Shown: positions 44,956-54,543, numbered from the stretch's first letter. The stretch: DNA of 64,000 nt from Bacillus thermotolerans (GCF_000812025.2 NZ_JWJE02000015.1:1-64000); one strand, 5' to 3'. Translations and numbers: made by a program. Notes: generated from the letters alone by a model not told the origin.

Positions 44956-45747
44956 ATGGTGATAACTGAGCTGGTTGATTATATTGCCTACGAGCTGTTT
45001 CAGGCAGAGGCAGAAGGTAAGGAAGTCGACAAATTCACTGAGCTTTATCCAGAGCTTGACTTAGGGCTTGCCTATGAGATTCAGAAGAGATTAGTTGAGT
45101 TAAAGGTGGAAAAACACCAGACAAGAAGATCAGGATACAAGCTTGGGCTCACGAGTAAAGCTAAGCAAGAGATGATGGGTGTACATGAGCCTACATATGG
45201 TGTTTTGCTTGAGGATATGCAGTTGATGGAAGGACAAGAAGTGTCTATTGCTCCTTTTATTCACGCTAAGATCGAGCCAGAAATTGCTTTCATTTTTAAT
45301 AAAGAGGTCAGCGGACCGTCTATCAATACAGCGGATATTCTTGATGCTACCGCTTATATTGCGCCAGCTATGGAGGTTATTGATAGTCGCTACCGTAATT
45401 TTAATTTTACCTTGGCAGACGTGGTAGCAGATAACTCCTCTTCTTCCCGCTATATCATGAGCGAAAAGCTTTATCGCCTGGAAGATATTGATTTGCGCCT
45501 CATGGGGATGGTGTTCAAGAAAAACAGTCAAATTGAATCAACAAGTACCGGGGCTGCGGTTATGGGACATCCGGCAAGAGCCATAGCATGGATGGCGAAT
45601 GAGCTTTCTAGGAGCGGCCAATCGATTAAACCGGGAGATGTGGTTCTTTCTGGCGCGCTTGCCGGTGCGGTTGAAATACATGCAGGCGATCATTTTTCTG
45701 TACAGTTTGATGGTATCGGATCATTAGACATCTCGTTTAAAGAATAG
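44956..45747 (+). CDS. 2-oxo-3-hexenedioate decarboxylase (4-oxalocrotonate decarboxylase)
   Basis: A 263-residue paralogue of the hydratase at 42236, with GYKLGLTSKAKQEMMGVHEPTYGVL, AKIEPEIAFIF and AMEVIDSRYRNF. It lies directly before the tautomerase and the semialdehyde dehydrogenase, so it is the best candidate for the decarboxylase of the 4-oxalocrotonate branch. Hydratase and decarboxylase of this type usually form a complex. The two assignments could be swapped, but both activities are clearly covered. Confidence 0.83.
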   Translation: MVITELVDYIAYELFQAEAEGKEVDKFTELYPELDLGLAYEIQKRLVELKVEKHQTRRSGYKLGLTSKAKQEMMGVHEPTYGVLLEDMQLMEGQEVSIAPFIHAKIEPEIAFIFNKEVSGPSINTADILDATAYIAPAMEVIDSRYRNFNFTLADVVADNSSSSRYIMSEKLYRLEDIDLRLMGMVFKKNSQIESTSTGAAVMGHPARAIAWMANELSRSGQSIKPGDVVLSGALAGAVEIHAGDHFSVQFDGIGSLDISFKE

Positions 45748-45764
45748 AAGAGGAGTGATATGCT

Positions 45765-45980
45765 GTGCCTTTCATCCAAATAAATATTATCGAAGGAAGA
45801 ACACCTGAAAAAAAGGAGCGGCTTATTCGTGAGGTGACAGATAAGGTAGCAGACATTCTTGAAAGCCCCGTACAAAACGTTCGAGTAATGATTAATGAGA
45901 TGCCGCCAGAGCATTGGGGAATTGCCGGTGAGTCTGTAAAAAGAAGAAATGAACAAGAAGCAAAGGGGGTAAGGTCATGA
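45765..45980 (+). CDS. 4-oxalocrotonate tautomerase
   Basis: A 71-residue tautomerase. After removal of the first residue (GTG start) the mature protein begins with Pro1 (PFIQINIIEGRTPEKKERLIREV), the catalytic base of this family. Conserved arginines follow. It converts 2-hydroxymuconate to 2-oxo-3-hexenedioate. The gene overlaps the dehydrogenase by four bases (ATGA). Confidence 0.93.
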   Translation: MPFIQINIIEGRTPEKKERLIREVTDKVADILESPVQNVRVMINEMPPEHWGIAGESVKRRNEQEAKGVRS

Positions 45981-47452
45981 CGAATACAAAAGTTAAGGTA
46001 AGAGAGGTAAAGCTTTATATTGATGGGGAGTATGTAGAATCCAGCAATGGATCAACTTTTGAAGTGAAAAACCCAGCCACACAAGAAGTCATTGCCCAGG
46101 TACACGAAGCCACAAAGGAAGACGTGGACCGGGCTTGCCGGGCGGCCCGTCGCGCATTTGAAGAGGGACCATGGCGTACAATGTCTCCAGCAGAACGGTC
46201 AAGTAAAATCCGCCGCATGGCAGAAATTATTATTGAACGCAAAGAGGAACTTGCACGTTTAGAAGCACTGGACGTCGGAAAGCCTTACCCGGTGGCTCTA
46301 GAAAAAGAAATTCCGCGAGCTGCCCATAATTTAAAATTCTTTGCGGATTTCATGGAGCAGCAAGGCGGGGAAGTGTATCCGATGGGAGAAGAATATTTAA
46401 ATTATACGCGTTATGAACCTGTTGGTGTAGCCGCTCTTATTACACCCTGGAACCTGCCGTTTATGCTAACAACATGGAAGCTGGGCCCTTGCCTTGCTAC
46501 AGGAAACACAGCTGTGATCAAGCCTGCAGAGGTCACACCACTGACTGTTTCGCTTCTCGGTGAAATAGCGAAAGAAGCCGGTATTCCAGACGGAGTAGTA
46601 AATGTTGTGCAAGGATTTGGGCCAAACTCAGCAGGAGAGTTCATGACGACACATCCGGAAGTAGATTTAATTTCGTTTACAGGTGAAACATCGACAGGCA
46701 AGGCAATCATGAAAAATGGTGCTGATTCATTGAAGAAAGTATCATTCGAGCTTGGAGGCAAAGCCGCGAATATCATATTTGAAGATGCAAATCTTGATAA
46801 AGCTGTACCTACTTCTATCCAAGCTGCTTTTATGAATTCAGGACAAGTCTGCCTGGCGGGCTCTCGAATTCTCGTTCAACGTTCTATATTCTCGGAGTTT
46901 GTAGAGCGCTTTAAGAAGGCGGCTTCGGAATTAAAAGTCGGAGATCCGCAAGATACGCAAACGAACATGGGACCTGTTGTAAGTGAAGAGCATTATCAAA
47001 AGGTAACAAGCTATCTCGGTATTGCTGAGGAGGAAGACTCTGAACTTGTTTATGGCGGAAAACGCCCTGATTTGCCTGAATATTTAAACAAAGGATATTA
47101 TTTGGAGCCCACGATCTTCATCCAAGAAAACCCTCAAGCGCGTATTTGCCAAGAAGAAATCTTTGGGCCCGTAGTCACGCTGATCCCATTCGATATGGAG
47201 GAAGAAGCCTTAGAGATTGCTAACAGCACCGAATATGGGTTAAACGGTGTTATTTGGACAGATAACTTACAGCGTGCCCATCGAGTCTCACATGATGTCC
47301 GGGCGGGAACTATCTGGGTTAACTGCTGGTTCGTCCGTGATTTGCGAGCTCCTTTTGGAGGCTTTAAGAAAAGTGGAATTGGCCGCGAAGGAGGCCATCA
47401 CAGCCTTGAGTTCTTCAGCGAGGCCAAAAATATTTGTATTGCGCTGAAATAA
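45977..47452 (+). CDS. 2-hydroxymuconic semialdehyde dehydrogenase
   Basis: A 491-residue aldehyde dehydrogenase for the oxidative branch of catechol meta-cleavage. It has TPWNLPFMLTTWKLGPCLA, FTGETSTGKAIM, catalytic Glu in FELGGKAANI and catalytic Cys in NSGQVCLAGSR. The end is APFGGFKKSGIGREGG. Its place between the tautomerase and the ferredoxin identifies its role better than the sequence alone. Confidence 0.92.
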   Translation: MTNTKVKVREVKLYIDGEYVESSNGSTFEVKNPATQEVIAQVHEATKEDVDRACRAARRAFEEGPWRTMSPAERSSKIRRMAEIIIERKEELARLEALDVGKPYPVALEKEIPRAAHNLKFFADFMEQQGGEVYPMGEEYLNYTRYEPVGVAALITPWNLPFMLTTWKLGPCLATGNTAVIKPAEVTPLTVSLLGEIAKEAGIPDGVVNVVQGFGPNSAGEFMTTHPEVDLISFTGETSTGKAIMKNGADSLKKVSFELGGKAANIIFEDANLDKAVPTSIQAAFMNSGQVCLAGSRILVQRSIFSEFVERFKKAASELKVGDPQDTQTNMGPVVSEEHYQKVTSYLGIAEEEDSELVYGGKRPDLPEYLNKGYYLEPTIFIQENPQARICQEEIFGPVVTLIPFDMEEEALEIANSTEYGLNGVIWTDNLQRAHRVSHDVRAGTIWVNCWFVRDLRAPFGGFKKSGIGREGGHHSLEFFSEAKNICIALK

Positions 47453-47537
47453 GTACAGCAACAAGGTGCATAAATTTGCGGGAAACCGGCCGATTATCTG
47501 TTTGCCTTGTCAATTTCCTCAAAAGGTGGGAGAAAAA

Positions 47538-47804
47538 ATGAAATTGTCTGCTGCTGAAAAAGTTACTGTTCAGTCACTTCCTGGTCATTCATTGCTACAA
47601 GCGGCGTTAAGTCAGAAGGTGAATATTTCATATGCCTGCACAAGGGGTGGCTGCGGCATGTGTAAAGTAAAAGTAGAAAGTGGAAAATTTCAACTAGGGC
47701 TCTGTTCAAAAACAGCTTTGGATGATCTGGAGCGAAGAGACGGAATCGTCCTAGCTTGTAAAACCTTCCCAGAGGAAGATGTCACGATCACCTTTGTTCA
47801 ATAA
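47538..47804 (+). CDS. Plant-type [2Fe-2S] ferredoxin (XylT/DmpQ-like)
   Basis: An 88-residue ferredoxin with the cluster motif CTRGGCGMC and a fourth cysteine late in the protein (LACKTF). In Pseudomonas operons such ferredoxins (XylT, DmpQ) re-reduce inactive Fe(III) catechol 2,3-dioxygenase. The ATG at 47538 has an AGGTGGGAG ribosome binding site; earlier in-frame starts do not. It closes the catabolic operon. Confidence 0.88.
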   Translation: MKLSAAEKVTVQSLPGHSLLQAALSQKVNISYACTRGGCGMCKVKVESGKFQLGLCSKTALDDLERRDGIVLACKTFPEEDVTITFVQ

Positions 47805-48147
47805 AGACTATGTCATGTTACTTTAGCTTCTTATAATGCAACTAAAATAATGAGAATTATCTCTGCTGGTTTCTATATTGCTCTTTAGAGCGTTCCTTAT
47901 ACCAGTTTCCATAAGGGTCTCTTTAAAACTGTTCTCTCTATTTTATAGATTTACCCATAGCCGCTAGGTGACATGCCGAGCGGCTGACTGGCTGTTATTC
48001 CTTAAATGTCAGTTAGAGTGGTTGCAGGGTGAAAAAGTTGGAATTTTCAATTATTATGTAAAATATAGAAAGCGCTTTCTGTAAATATAAGATAAATAGT
48101 AGAGTTTTGTGGCAGTCCGCTGAAAAAGAAAGTACAAAGGTGGGAGA
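47805..48147 (+). other. Regulatory region before the V4R-PucR regulator
   Basis: A 343-base non-coding stretch. AGCCGCT near 47960 pairs with AGCGGCT about 12 bases later and may form a hairpin. A cre-like palindrome lies at 48067-48080. No open frame with a ribosome binding site is seen. Confidence 0.5.
48067..48080 (+). promoter_or_regulatory. Candidate cre (CcpA) site before the aromatic regulator gene
   Basis: AGAAAGCGCTTTCT is a perfect 14-bp palindrome with the cre core AAAGCGCTTT, 68 bases before the start codon. It suggests glucose repression of the regulator. Confidence 0.65.
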
Positions 48148-50010
48148 ATGATGGAGACAACACAGTCTCTCGTACAAACACTAAATTTGACTTGCCGGGA
48201 AGGATTGGTATACACAGATGAGGTTCGGTCGCTTCTTATTCCAGCAGAGGCTTTTGGTACGCTAAGAAAAGACTTGATTAAGAACATAGGAATCGAACGA
48301 ATGAGAGCTTTTCTTTTTCGCTACGGCTGGAATCTTGGAAGGCAGGATGCAGAGCAGGCACCCCCGGAGCCGTCTAGCTCCTTAAAGGAGAAGGTTAGCT
48401 ATGGACCGGTAGTTCATTCTCTAAAGGGGCACGTTCAGGCGTCATTAAGGAGCTTGGATATTACGGAAGAAGGCTCCAAAGTAACACACTTTTATATGGA
48501 GGGCACATGGAAATACTCTTATGAAGCAGTTGAGCATGTAAAGAACTTTGGCTTATCGGATCACCCTATTTGTTATACGCTGACTGGTTATGCAAGCGGC
48601 TATATTTCAAAGCTGATCGGAGAGACAGTTATCTTTAAGGAAACAGCATGTGCAGGAGCAGGAGCAGAGGAATGTCAGTGGGTGGGCCGGTTAGTATCAG
48701 AGTGGGGAGATGCTGCAGATGAACAGCTTAGCTACTTTGAGGAACTTCCTATATTACAGGAGCTTGAGCATACTCATCAGCATCTAATAGAAGAGAAGAA
48801 TAACCTTGCAAAAGTAACAGCTGTCCATGAAATGCTGACTGAGGAAATTGTGAAAGGGAATCACCTTGATTCCATTGTTCGCGTTATGTACGAGCAGACA
48901 GGTATACCAGTATTAATTGAAAACTCCTACCATGAACCACTCGCATACGAAGGCCTCTCGCAGGAGCGCCTCAAGCAGGAAATGCAAGATACGGATTGGA
49001 GTAAACAGTCTATTTATAAAACAAAAGCAATCGAGACAAAAGCGGGGACACGCCTGGTTAAGCCTGTGTCTTTGCAAGGGGAGATCGTTGCCTATTGTTC
49101 TTTCTTCTTTGAGGAAAGGAAGCTGATAAATTCTCAAATTGTTTCTATGTTCATTGAAAAACTATCATCTGTTTGTTCGCTGGTACTCTTGAATGAAAAA
49201 ACTAAATTCGAAGAGGCCGAACGAATGAAGGGGCGCTTTTTAGAGGAAATTCTAAATAAGAAATATGATGAGAAGAAAGATATATTAAAGCGCGCAGGCT
49301 TTATTTCTCTTGATTTATCGAAGCCTTACTATATATGTGTCGTACAGTATAAATTGCCGGAACATAATACAGAAAGAGAGCTTGCTTTTCACGACATTGT
49401 GTTGAAAGAGACATCCACTTACTTTAGAAATGAAAAGGTTGACACATTAATTGGCCAGCGTTGTTCTAGTATTATTGTGTTAATCACAGAGCCTGAACAA
49501 GGGGAACAGGCGGTCACAGATCTATGTTGGGCCCTTCTGAACAAACTTGAATCTATTGACGGCCAAGTTGATTTTCAAGTAGGAATCAGTCTGAAAAGCG
49601 ATAATATTATTCAATCAGCAGAAGCGTATAAGGAAGCGCTGACCGCTTCACGAATCGCCTCTAGGAACCTGCCGGTCGTTACTTTTGAATCACTCGGTAT
49701 TGTCGGCTTGCTAGCCAATGATTACCATGAAAAAGAGTTAGAGAAACTGGCCAAGTCTACACTAGGACCTCTCTATGGCGAAGGGGATGAGAAAAAAATA
49801 GAGCTTTTGAAGACGTTATATGTTTTTCTGCTGAATGGCGGAAACCATGAACAGACTTCCGAAGACATAGGCTTATCCATTAGCGGACTTCGTTACCGGA
49901 TAAGTAAAATCACCTCCATCTTACAATGCAGCCTGCGTGATGCCGAGGAGAATTTTCATCTCTTACTCGCATTGAAAGCCTTAAAGTTCACTGGAAAATT
50001 AGACGTGTAG
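48148..50010 (+). CDS. XylR-N/V4R sensor joined to a PucR-type helix-turn-helix output
   Basis: A 620-residue regulator. The first 100 residues resemble the XylR N-terminal phenol-sensing domain. A V4R domain follows with CAGAGAEECQW (Cys168, Cys176). A coiled linker and a GAF/PucR-like middle region come next. The C-terminus is the PucR/CdaR helix-turn-helix LNGGNHEQTSEDIGLSISGLRYRISK. Pseudomonas XylR/DmpR have the same sensor but a sigma-54 AAA+ output, which is absent here. Its location after the phenol operon, and the lack of a sigma-54 promoter there, fit control at a conventional promoter, perhaps through the palindrome at 37783. Confidence 0.88.
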   Translation: MMETTQSLVQTLNLTCREGLVYTDEVRSLLIPAEAFGTLRKDLIKNIGIERMRAFLFRYGWNLGRQDAEQAPPEPSSSLKEKVSYGPVVHSLKGHVQASLRSLDITEEGSKVTHFYMEGTWKYSYEAVEHVKNFGLSDHPICYTLTGYASGYISKLIGETVIFKETACAGAGAEECQWVGRLVSEWGDAADEQLSYFEELPILQELEHTHQHLIEEKNNLAKVTAVHEMLTEEIVKGNHLDSIVRVMYEQTGIPVLIENSYHEPLAYEGLSQERLKQEMQDTDWSKQSIYKTKAIETKAGTRLVKPVSLQGEIVAYCSFFFEERKLINSQIVSMFIEKLSSVCSLVLLNEKTKFEEAERMKGRFLEEILNKKYDEKKDILKRAGFISLDLSKPYYICVVQYKLPEHNTERELAFHDIVLKETSTYFRNEKVDTLIGQRCSSIIVLITEPEQGEQAVTDLCWALLNKLESIDGQVDFQVGISLKSDNIIQSAEAYKEALTASRIASRNLPVVTFESLGIVGLLANDYHEKELEKLAKSTLGPLYGEGDEKKIELLKTLYVFLLNGGNHEQTSEDIGLSISGLRYRISKITSILQCSLRDAEENFHLLLALKALKFTGKLDV

Positions 50011-50173
50011 TGGAGGGAAGGCGCACTAATAAGTATAGAGATGTCATAATATGTTAGAGTCATAAAAAAGTCTATAGATTTAGCGGGGAGCTAAATGAAA
50101 ACTTCAGGTTGTCTAGCCTTAGTGATTCCTCATTTCCCTTTAAGAGATAAAGCAGAATTTTGTTTTAAAAAAA

Positions 50174-50206
50174 GAGCAAGCCTGCTTTTTAAGCGAGGTC
50201 TTGCTC
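50174..50206 (-). terminator. Terminator overlapping the end of the small membrane-protein gene
   Basis: GAGCAAG (50174-50180) pairs with CTTGCTC (50200-50206). On the minus strand it is followed by seven T. The stem includes the last codons of the gene. Confidence 0.75.
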
Positions 50207-50428
50207 CATGTGCCTAGGCTGTTGCTCCAGCATGTTTAACTCCATTTGCTTCATTTCGAGGCGAAGCTTCTCTGTTTCGAGGACATAATTTTTTTGCTTG
50301 AGCTTTTCGAGCTCGATTTCATCCTTGATGATCTCGTGCTTGATCCGCATTTGTTTGCGGAGGTGAGACGTGACAATCGCAACGAGCGGGATTGAAAAGA
50401 TCATGACAACCGTAATGAATTCTGTCAT
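50189..50428 (-). CDS. Small membrane-anchored coiled-coil protein, 79 residues
   Basis: The ATG at 50428 has a GGGGTG ribosome binding site. One N-terminal membrane helix (FITVVMIFSIPLVAIVTSHL) is followed by a basic stretch and a long charged coiled coil with heptads of Leu and Ile. The layout recalls PspB/DUF-type envelope-stress partners but I cannot name the family. It is downstream of pepT on the same strand, 95 bases away. Confidence 0.7.
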   Translation of the reverse strand: MTEFITVVMIFSIPLVAIVTSHLRKQMRIKHEIIKDEIELEKLKQKNYVLETEKLRLEMKQMELNMLEQQPRHMEQDLA

Positions 50429-50523
50429 TAACAGCACCCCATTTACATTGTTTGTCCCATTATACAATAATATGGAAGAGGGAGAAACCGGTGATAGATC
50501 CGGATTCTAAAGTTAAGGACCGC

Positions 50524-51759
50524 TTAGGAAGCTTTTTCTTCAAACAGCTTCGCGATTTCGACGATGACCTTTACAGCCTGCTCCATCACATCGACAGAGA
50601 TGTATTCAAATCGTCCGTGAAAGTTCTCGCCGCCTGTGAAGATATTTGGTGTCGGCAAGCCCATGTAGGACAGCTGAGAGCCGTCTGTGCCGCCGCGGAT
50701 CGGCTCGACGATCGGTTCAATATGAAGCTTCTTCATCGCCTCGTAGGCAATATCTACGACCTCTCGCACTGGCTCGATCTTCTCTCTCATATTGTAGTAT
50801 TGATCATTCATCTCCAGCTGGACCCGCTCTTCTCCATATTTCTCTTGAAGCTCTTTCACAATAGTAGTCAGCAGCTGCTTGCGGCCGGCAAACTTTTCCT
50901 TATCGTGATCTCTTATAATGTAGTTCAATTCAGTTTTTTCTACGTCCCCGCTCATAGAAATTAGATGATAGAACCCTTCATATCCTTCTGTGAATTCAGG
51001 TGCTTCTTCAGCAGGGAGCTTTTCATGCAGCTCCATGGCGATTTTCGAAGAATGGATCATTTTGTTTTTCGCTGAACCAGGGTGCACGTTTTTTCCGTAG
51101 CACGTAACCTTCGCTGCCGCTGCATTAAAGCTTTCGTATTGCAGTTCGCCGAGAGGACCGCCATCAATCGTATAGGCATAAGCAGCATGAAAAGCCTGTA
51201 CATCGAATTTGTGGGGACCTCTGCCGATTTCTTCGTCGGGGGTGAAGGCGATTCGAATGGTGCCGTGCTTGATTTCAGGGTGCTGAATTAAATATTCCAT
51301 CGCGGTCATGATTTCTGTAATGCCTGCCTTATTATCAGCGCCAAGCAGGGTCGTCCCGTCTGTTGTGACAAGCGTATGGCCCTTGTAGCCCGCAAGTTCA
51401 GGGAAATCATTTGGAGACAGGGCAATTGATAGCGATTGATTCAACACAATATCTTTTCCGTCATAGCTTTCAACAACCTGTGGTTTGACGTTTTCTCCGG
51501 TGAAATCCGTCGCCGTATCTACGTGTGCCAGGAAGCCGATAACGGGCACCTCCTTGTCCGTATTGGACGGCAAGGTCGCCATTAAATAACCATTTTCATC
51601 AACTGTAACCTCCTGCATGCCGATGCGGTTTAACTCTTCCTCCAGCATGCGCAGTAATGTCCATTGTCCCGGAGTTGAAGGGGTTGTATCGCTGTTTTCA
51701 TTCGATTGGGTGTTCACTTTTACATAGGAAGTAAATCTGTCAATTAACGTTTGCTTCAT
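50524..51759 (-). CDS. pepT: Peptidase T (tripeptidase)
   Basis: A 411-residue M20 zinc aminopeptidase cutting the N-terminal residue of tripeptides. Metal motifs: [11 protein letters not shown] (His and Asp), [14 protein letters not shown] (bridging Asp), [10 protein letters not shown] (Glu pair) and the final [13 protein letters not shown] with the last His. Its length is that of family PepT. AAGGAG precedes the ATG by 10 bases. A housekeeping gene with no tie to the catabolic operons. Confidence 0.96.
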   Translation of the reverse strand: MKQTLIDRFTSYVKVNTQSNENSDTTPSTPGQWTLLRMLEEELNRIGMQEVTVDENGYLMATLPSNTDKEVPVIGFLAHVDTATDFTGENVKPQVVESYDGKDIVLNQSLSIALSPNDFPELAGYKGHTLVTTDGTTLLGADNKAGITEIMTAMEYLIQHPEIKHGTIRIAFTPDEEIGRGPHKFDVQAFHAAYAYTIDGGPLGELQYESFNAAAAKVTCYGKNVHPGSAKNKMIHSSKIAMELHEKLPAEEAPEFTEGYEGFYHLISMSGDVEKTELNYIIRDHDKEKFAGRKQLLTTIVKELQEKYGEERVQLEMNDQYYNMREKIEPVREVVDIAYEAMKKLHIEPIVEPIRGGTDGSQLSYMGLPTPNIFTGGENFHGRFEYISVDVMEQAVKVIVEIAKLFEEKAS

Positions 51760-51970
51760 AAATAGACAGCTCCTTTATTAATCTTGCTTTTATTTTAGCA
51801 TAGAGGGTGGAGGAAGATGGAAAAATAAAACCAGCTGTATGGGAGAAGAGCATGTTCCATATATATACATATAGAAGCAGATTGAAACCGAATAGCCAGG
51901 GGAAAAGGTATATGATATTTGATATGCTTAAAGAGTGAACAATGATGCTTGTCTGGAAAGGTGGTACAGG

Positions 51971-53725
51971 ATGAATGAACAGCTGACCTCATTAGCATTT
52001 TCCATGGAAGCGAATAAAGGTGTGTATGCGCTGCTTTTAGGATCGGGTATTTCGTATTCGGCAGGCATCCCTACCGGCAGAGGCATTTTGAGGGAGTTCT
52101 GTCGGCGGATTATGCAGATGAACGGGGAAAGTGAAAGTGACCCGATCAGCTGGTATGAGAAGAAATATGGCAAGCCTCCCCTGTATAATGAGGTGATTGC
52201 CTTGCTTGCGAAAACTCCGTCTGAACGTCAAGGATTATTAAAAGAGTTTTTCGAACCGACCATTGAAGAAGCAGAACAGAAGCAGAAAATCCCTACGGAT
52301 GCTCATCATGCGATCGCCAAGCTTGTCCAGCGGGGCTATGTTAAGGTGATTGTGACGACAAACTTTGACCGTCTCTTGGAACATTCGCTTGACGAGCATA
52401 ATGTACAGTATCAGACGCTGTATCATGATACAGACATTGAAGGAATGAAGCCGCTTGCTCATGCGGAATGCACGGTGCTCAAGGTGAACGGAGATTACCG
52501 GGATACCCGCTTTAAAAATGTAACGGATGAGCTGGATAACTTTACGGTGCCGCTTGCCCAGCTGCTGCGTCGTGTGTTTGATGAGTATGGCATGATTGTA
52601 TCGGGGTGGTCTGCTGAATGGGATACCGCTCTTCGTGAGCTGATTAAGTCCGTTAAAGGGCGGCGCTATTCCTGGTACTGGCATGCTTTTGCCGAGCCGC
52701 TTACTCCTTATGCGGAGGAGCTGATCAGCTACCGGGATGCCAGCAAAATCATTGACTCTAAGGGAGCGGATCATTTTTTTACTGAGCTGTATGAGAATGT
52801 CATTCATGCGGCCAAGATCAAGCGGGAGAGTATGGAGAATACGCAGGTAAAGATGAAACGGCTGCAGCGGTACATTCAAAATGAACGGGATATTGAACTG
52901 AGGGAAATTGTAACTGAGCAGACGAGGAGTGTTGTAGCTCATCTGAGCAATCGGTACTATGCACAAAGAGCGCCGGTCGAATCCATACGAACGGAAGTAC
53001 AAGTCACAGCCGAGAAAACCTGGTCGCTTGCTCTGTCGTCCGCCCTGCTAGCCTATTATGTTAAAACAACTGATCAGGAGAGACTGCTTTTGCAAACGGC
53101 TGAGCGGCTGACGGGCTCTAAGCATCATATCGGGGATGACTACCTGCTGTTTATTCAAGACCTGCCTCTTCACATTGTTTTTTACAGTATAGGTGTTGGG
53201 GCAGTCATGAAGGGAAATTATGTCCTGTTAAATAAACTATTTACAAAGCCAAGAGTGCAGGATCCTCACCGGCAGGATATTTCCTTCTTATCCTATGCTT
53301 CCTCGCATCCGCAGCTTGATATTCTGTTTAAGCTGGTATCTGAAGAGAAGACGGATGTCGCCTCTCCCGAAATGCTCTTCACTTATCCGTACGTGAAGAA
53401 AGTATTTATCGAGACAAGGCTGGCGTTTGATGAACAGGAGTTTAAACAATATTACGACCAGTTTGAATTATTGAGGGCCATTAAATGCCATTATCTTGGT
53501 GAGGCCTGTGATGAGAGCGGGCAATTTCTTTGTCACACAGATTACAAGCATTTGCTTCATTTCTTGAATGAAGGGGCCGAAACACAGGGGTGGCCGGCAT
53601 TAACTATATGTGATGGCAGTCCGCAAGGTTTCCACCATGCTTTGACCAAATTGGTGAAAAGCCTGAAGAATATAGATGAAGCAAAGAGAAAAGAGCTGCT
53701 GAAGGCCTATACAGTAATTCAGTAA
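51971..53725 (+). CDS. SIR2-domain protein with asparagine in place of the catalytic histidine
   Basis: This roughly 584-residue protein has an N-terminal SIR2-like Rossmann domain. The NAD loop is LGSGISYSAGIPTG (24 onward) and VTTNFDRLLEHS carries Asn131 and Asp133. At the place of the conserved catalytic His (usually K-x-H-G-D) it reads KVNGDY, with Asn173. The rest (about residues 290-584) is helical with no domain I can name. An ATG at 51971 follows AAAGGTGG. SIR2 proteins of this size occur in anti-phage systems as NAD-degrading effectors, but a lone gene with a changed active site could also be a regulator or binding protein. It has its own terminator. Confidence 0.75.
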   Translation: MNEQLTSLAFSMEANKGVYALLLGSGISYSAGIPTGRGILREFCRRIMQMNGESESDPISWYEKKYGKPPLYNEVIALLAKTPSERQGLLKEFFEPTIEEAEQKQKIPTDAHHAIAKLVQRGYVKVIVTTNFDRLLEHSLDEHNVQYQTLYHDTDIEGMKPLAHAECTVLKVNGDYRDTRFKNVTDELDNFTVPLAQLLRRVFDEYGMIVSGWSAEWDTALRELIKSVKGRRYSWYWHAFAEPLTPYAEELISYRDASKIIDSKGADHFFTELYENVIHAAKIKRESMENTQVKMKRLQRYIQNERDIELREIVTEQTRSVVAHLSNRYYAQRAPVESIRTEVQVTAEKTWSLALSSALLAYYVKTTDQERLLLQTAERLTGSKHHIGDDYLLFIQDLPLHIVFYSIGVGAVMKGNYVLLNKLFTKPRVQDPHRQDISFLSYASSHPQLDILFKLVSEEKTDVASPEMLFTYPYVKKVFIETRLAFDEQEFKQYYDQFELLRAIKCHYLGEACDESGQFLCHTDYKHLLHFLNEGAETQGWPALTICDGSPQGFHHALTKLVKSLKNIDEAKRKELLKAYTVIQ

Positions 53726-53727
53726 AG

Positions 53728-53760
53728 ACAACTTGCTAAGCAAAGCAAGTTGTTATTTTT
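53728..53760 (+). terminator. Terminator of the SIR2 gene
   Basis: ACAACTTGCT pairs with AGCAAGTTGT around a 6-base loop, followed by TATTTTT. Confidence 0.85.
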
Positions 53761-53855
53761 ATGGAGAGAACAAAAAAATAATATTTTTATTAATTTTTCG
53801 AAAAAAATCATGCATAATAAAATAGTTGAAAAAATGATTGAAGGACTGATTCAGA

Positions 53856-54535
53856 TGAAACTTATTTACACGGGCAAAACAAAAAATGTATATGAGCTAG
53901 AAGATGGAAATTATTTATTGAAATTCAAAGATGATGTGACAGGGGAAGACGGCGTCTTTGACCCGGGAGCTAATACGGTTGGATTAACGATTGAAGGAGC
54001 GGGCCGCGCCGGTCTTAAATTAACGAAATTTTTCTTTGAGAAGCTGAAGGAAGCTAATATTCCGACTCATTACGTGGATGCAGACATCGAAGAAGCAACT
54101 ATGACGGTGAAGCCGGCAGAGGTATTTGGTGAAGGGGTAGAGGTTATTTGTCGTTACCGTGCTGTAGGCAGTTTCCTGCGCCGTTATGGCAAGTATGCGG
54201 AAGAAGGGCAGCCGCTTGATGCTTTCGTGGAGGTTACACTGAAGGATGACGAGCGCCAGGATCCGCCTATTTCTGAGGATGCGCTTGATATGCTGGGTAT
54301 TCTTTCTAAGAATGAATACAAGGAATTAAAGGAATTAACACAAACGATTGCCGGGGTCGTGAAGGACGAGCTGGCGAAGAAAGAAATAGAACTGTATGAC
54401 ATTAAGTTTGAATTTGGCCGTTTGAAGGATGGGCAAATTGTATTAATTGATGAAATTTCCGGCGGAAATATGCGCGCCTACAAGCAAGGTGAGTATATTG
54501 AGCCGCTTCAGCTTGAGAGATTCATGCTTCAATAA
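53856..54535 (+). CDS. purC: SAICAR synthase-like protein (divergent PurC)
   Basis: This 226-residue protein has the PurC fold signature (IYTGKTKNVYEL at the start, IKFEFGRLKDGQIVLIDEIS near the end). Usual PurC motifs are changed: VRNVVAG is replaced by CRYRAVGSFLRR, and DEISPDTCRFW by DEISGGNMRAYKQG. It also stands alone instead of within a pur operon. It may be a second PurC form or act on a related substrate. The ATG at 53856 follows a GAAGGA site; earlier in-frame codons lack one. The gene ends in a strong terminator. Confidence 0.8.
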
Positions 54536-54543
54536 CAAAAAAC

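Noticed and set aside
47845-47875. Possible Fur-like site (ATGAGAATTATCTCT) after the ferredoxin gene
   Set aside because: Only half matches the Fur consensus and there is no iron-related gene next to it.
51971-54535. SIR2 gene plus purC-like gene as a two-gene defence operon
   Set aside because: A strong terminator (53728-53760) separates them and the PurC-like protein has no known defence role.
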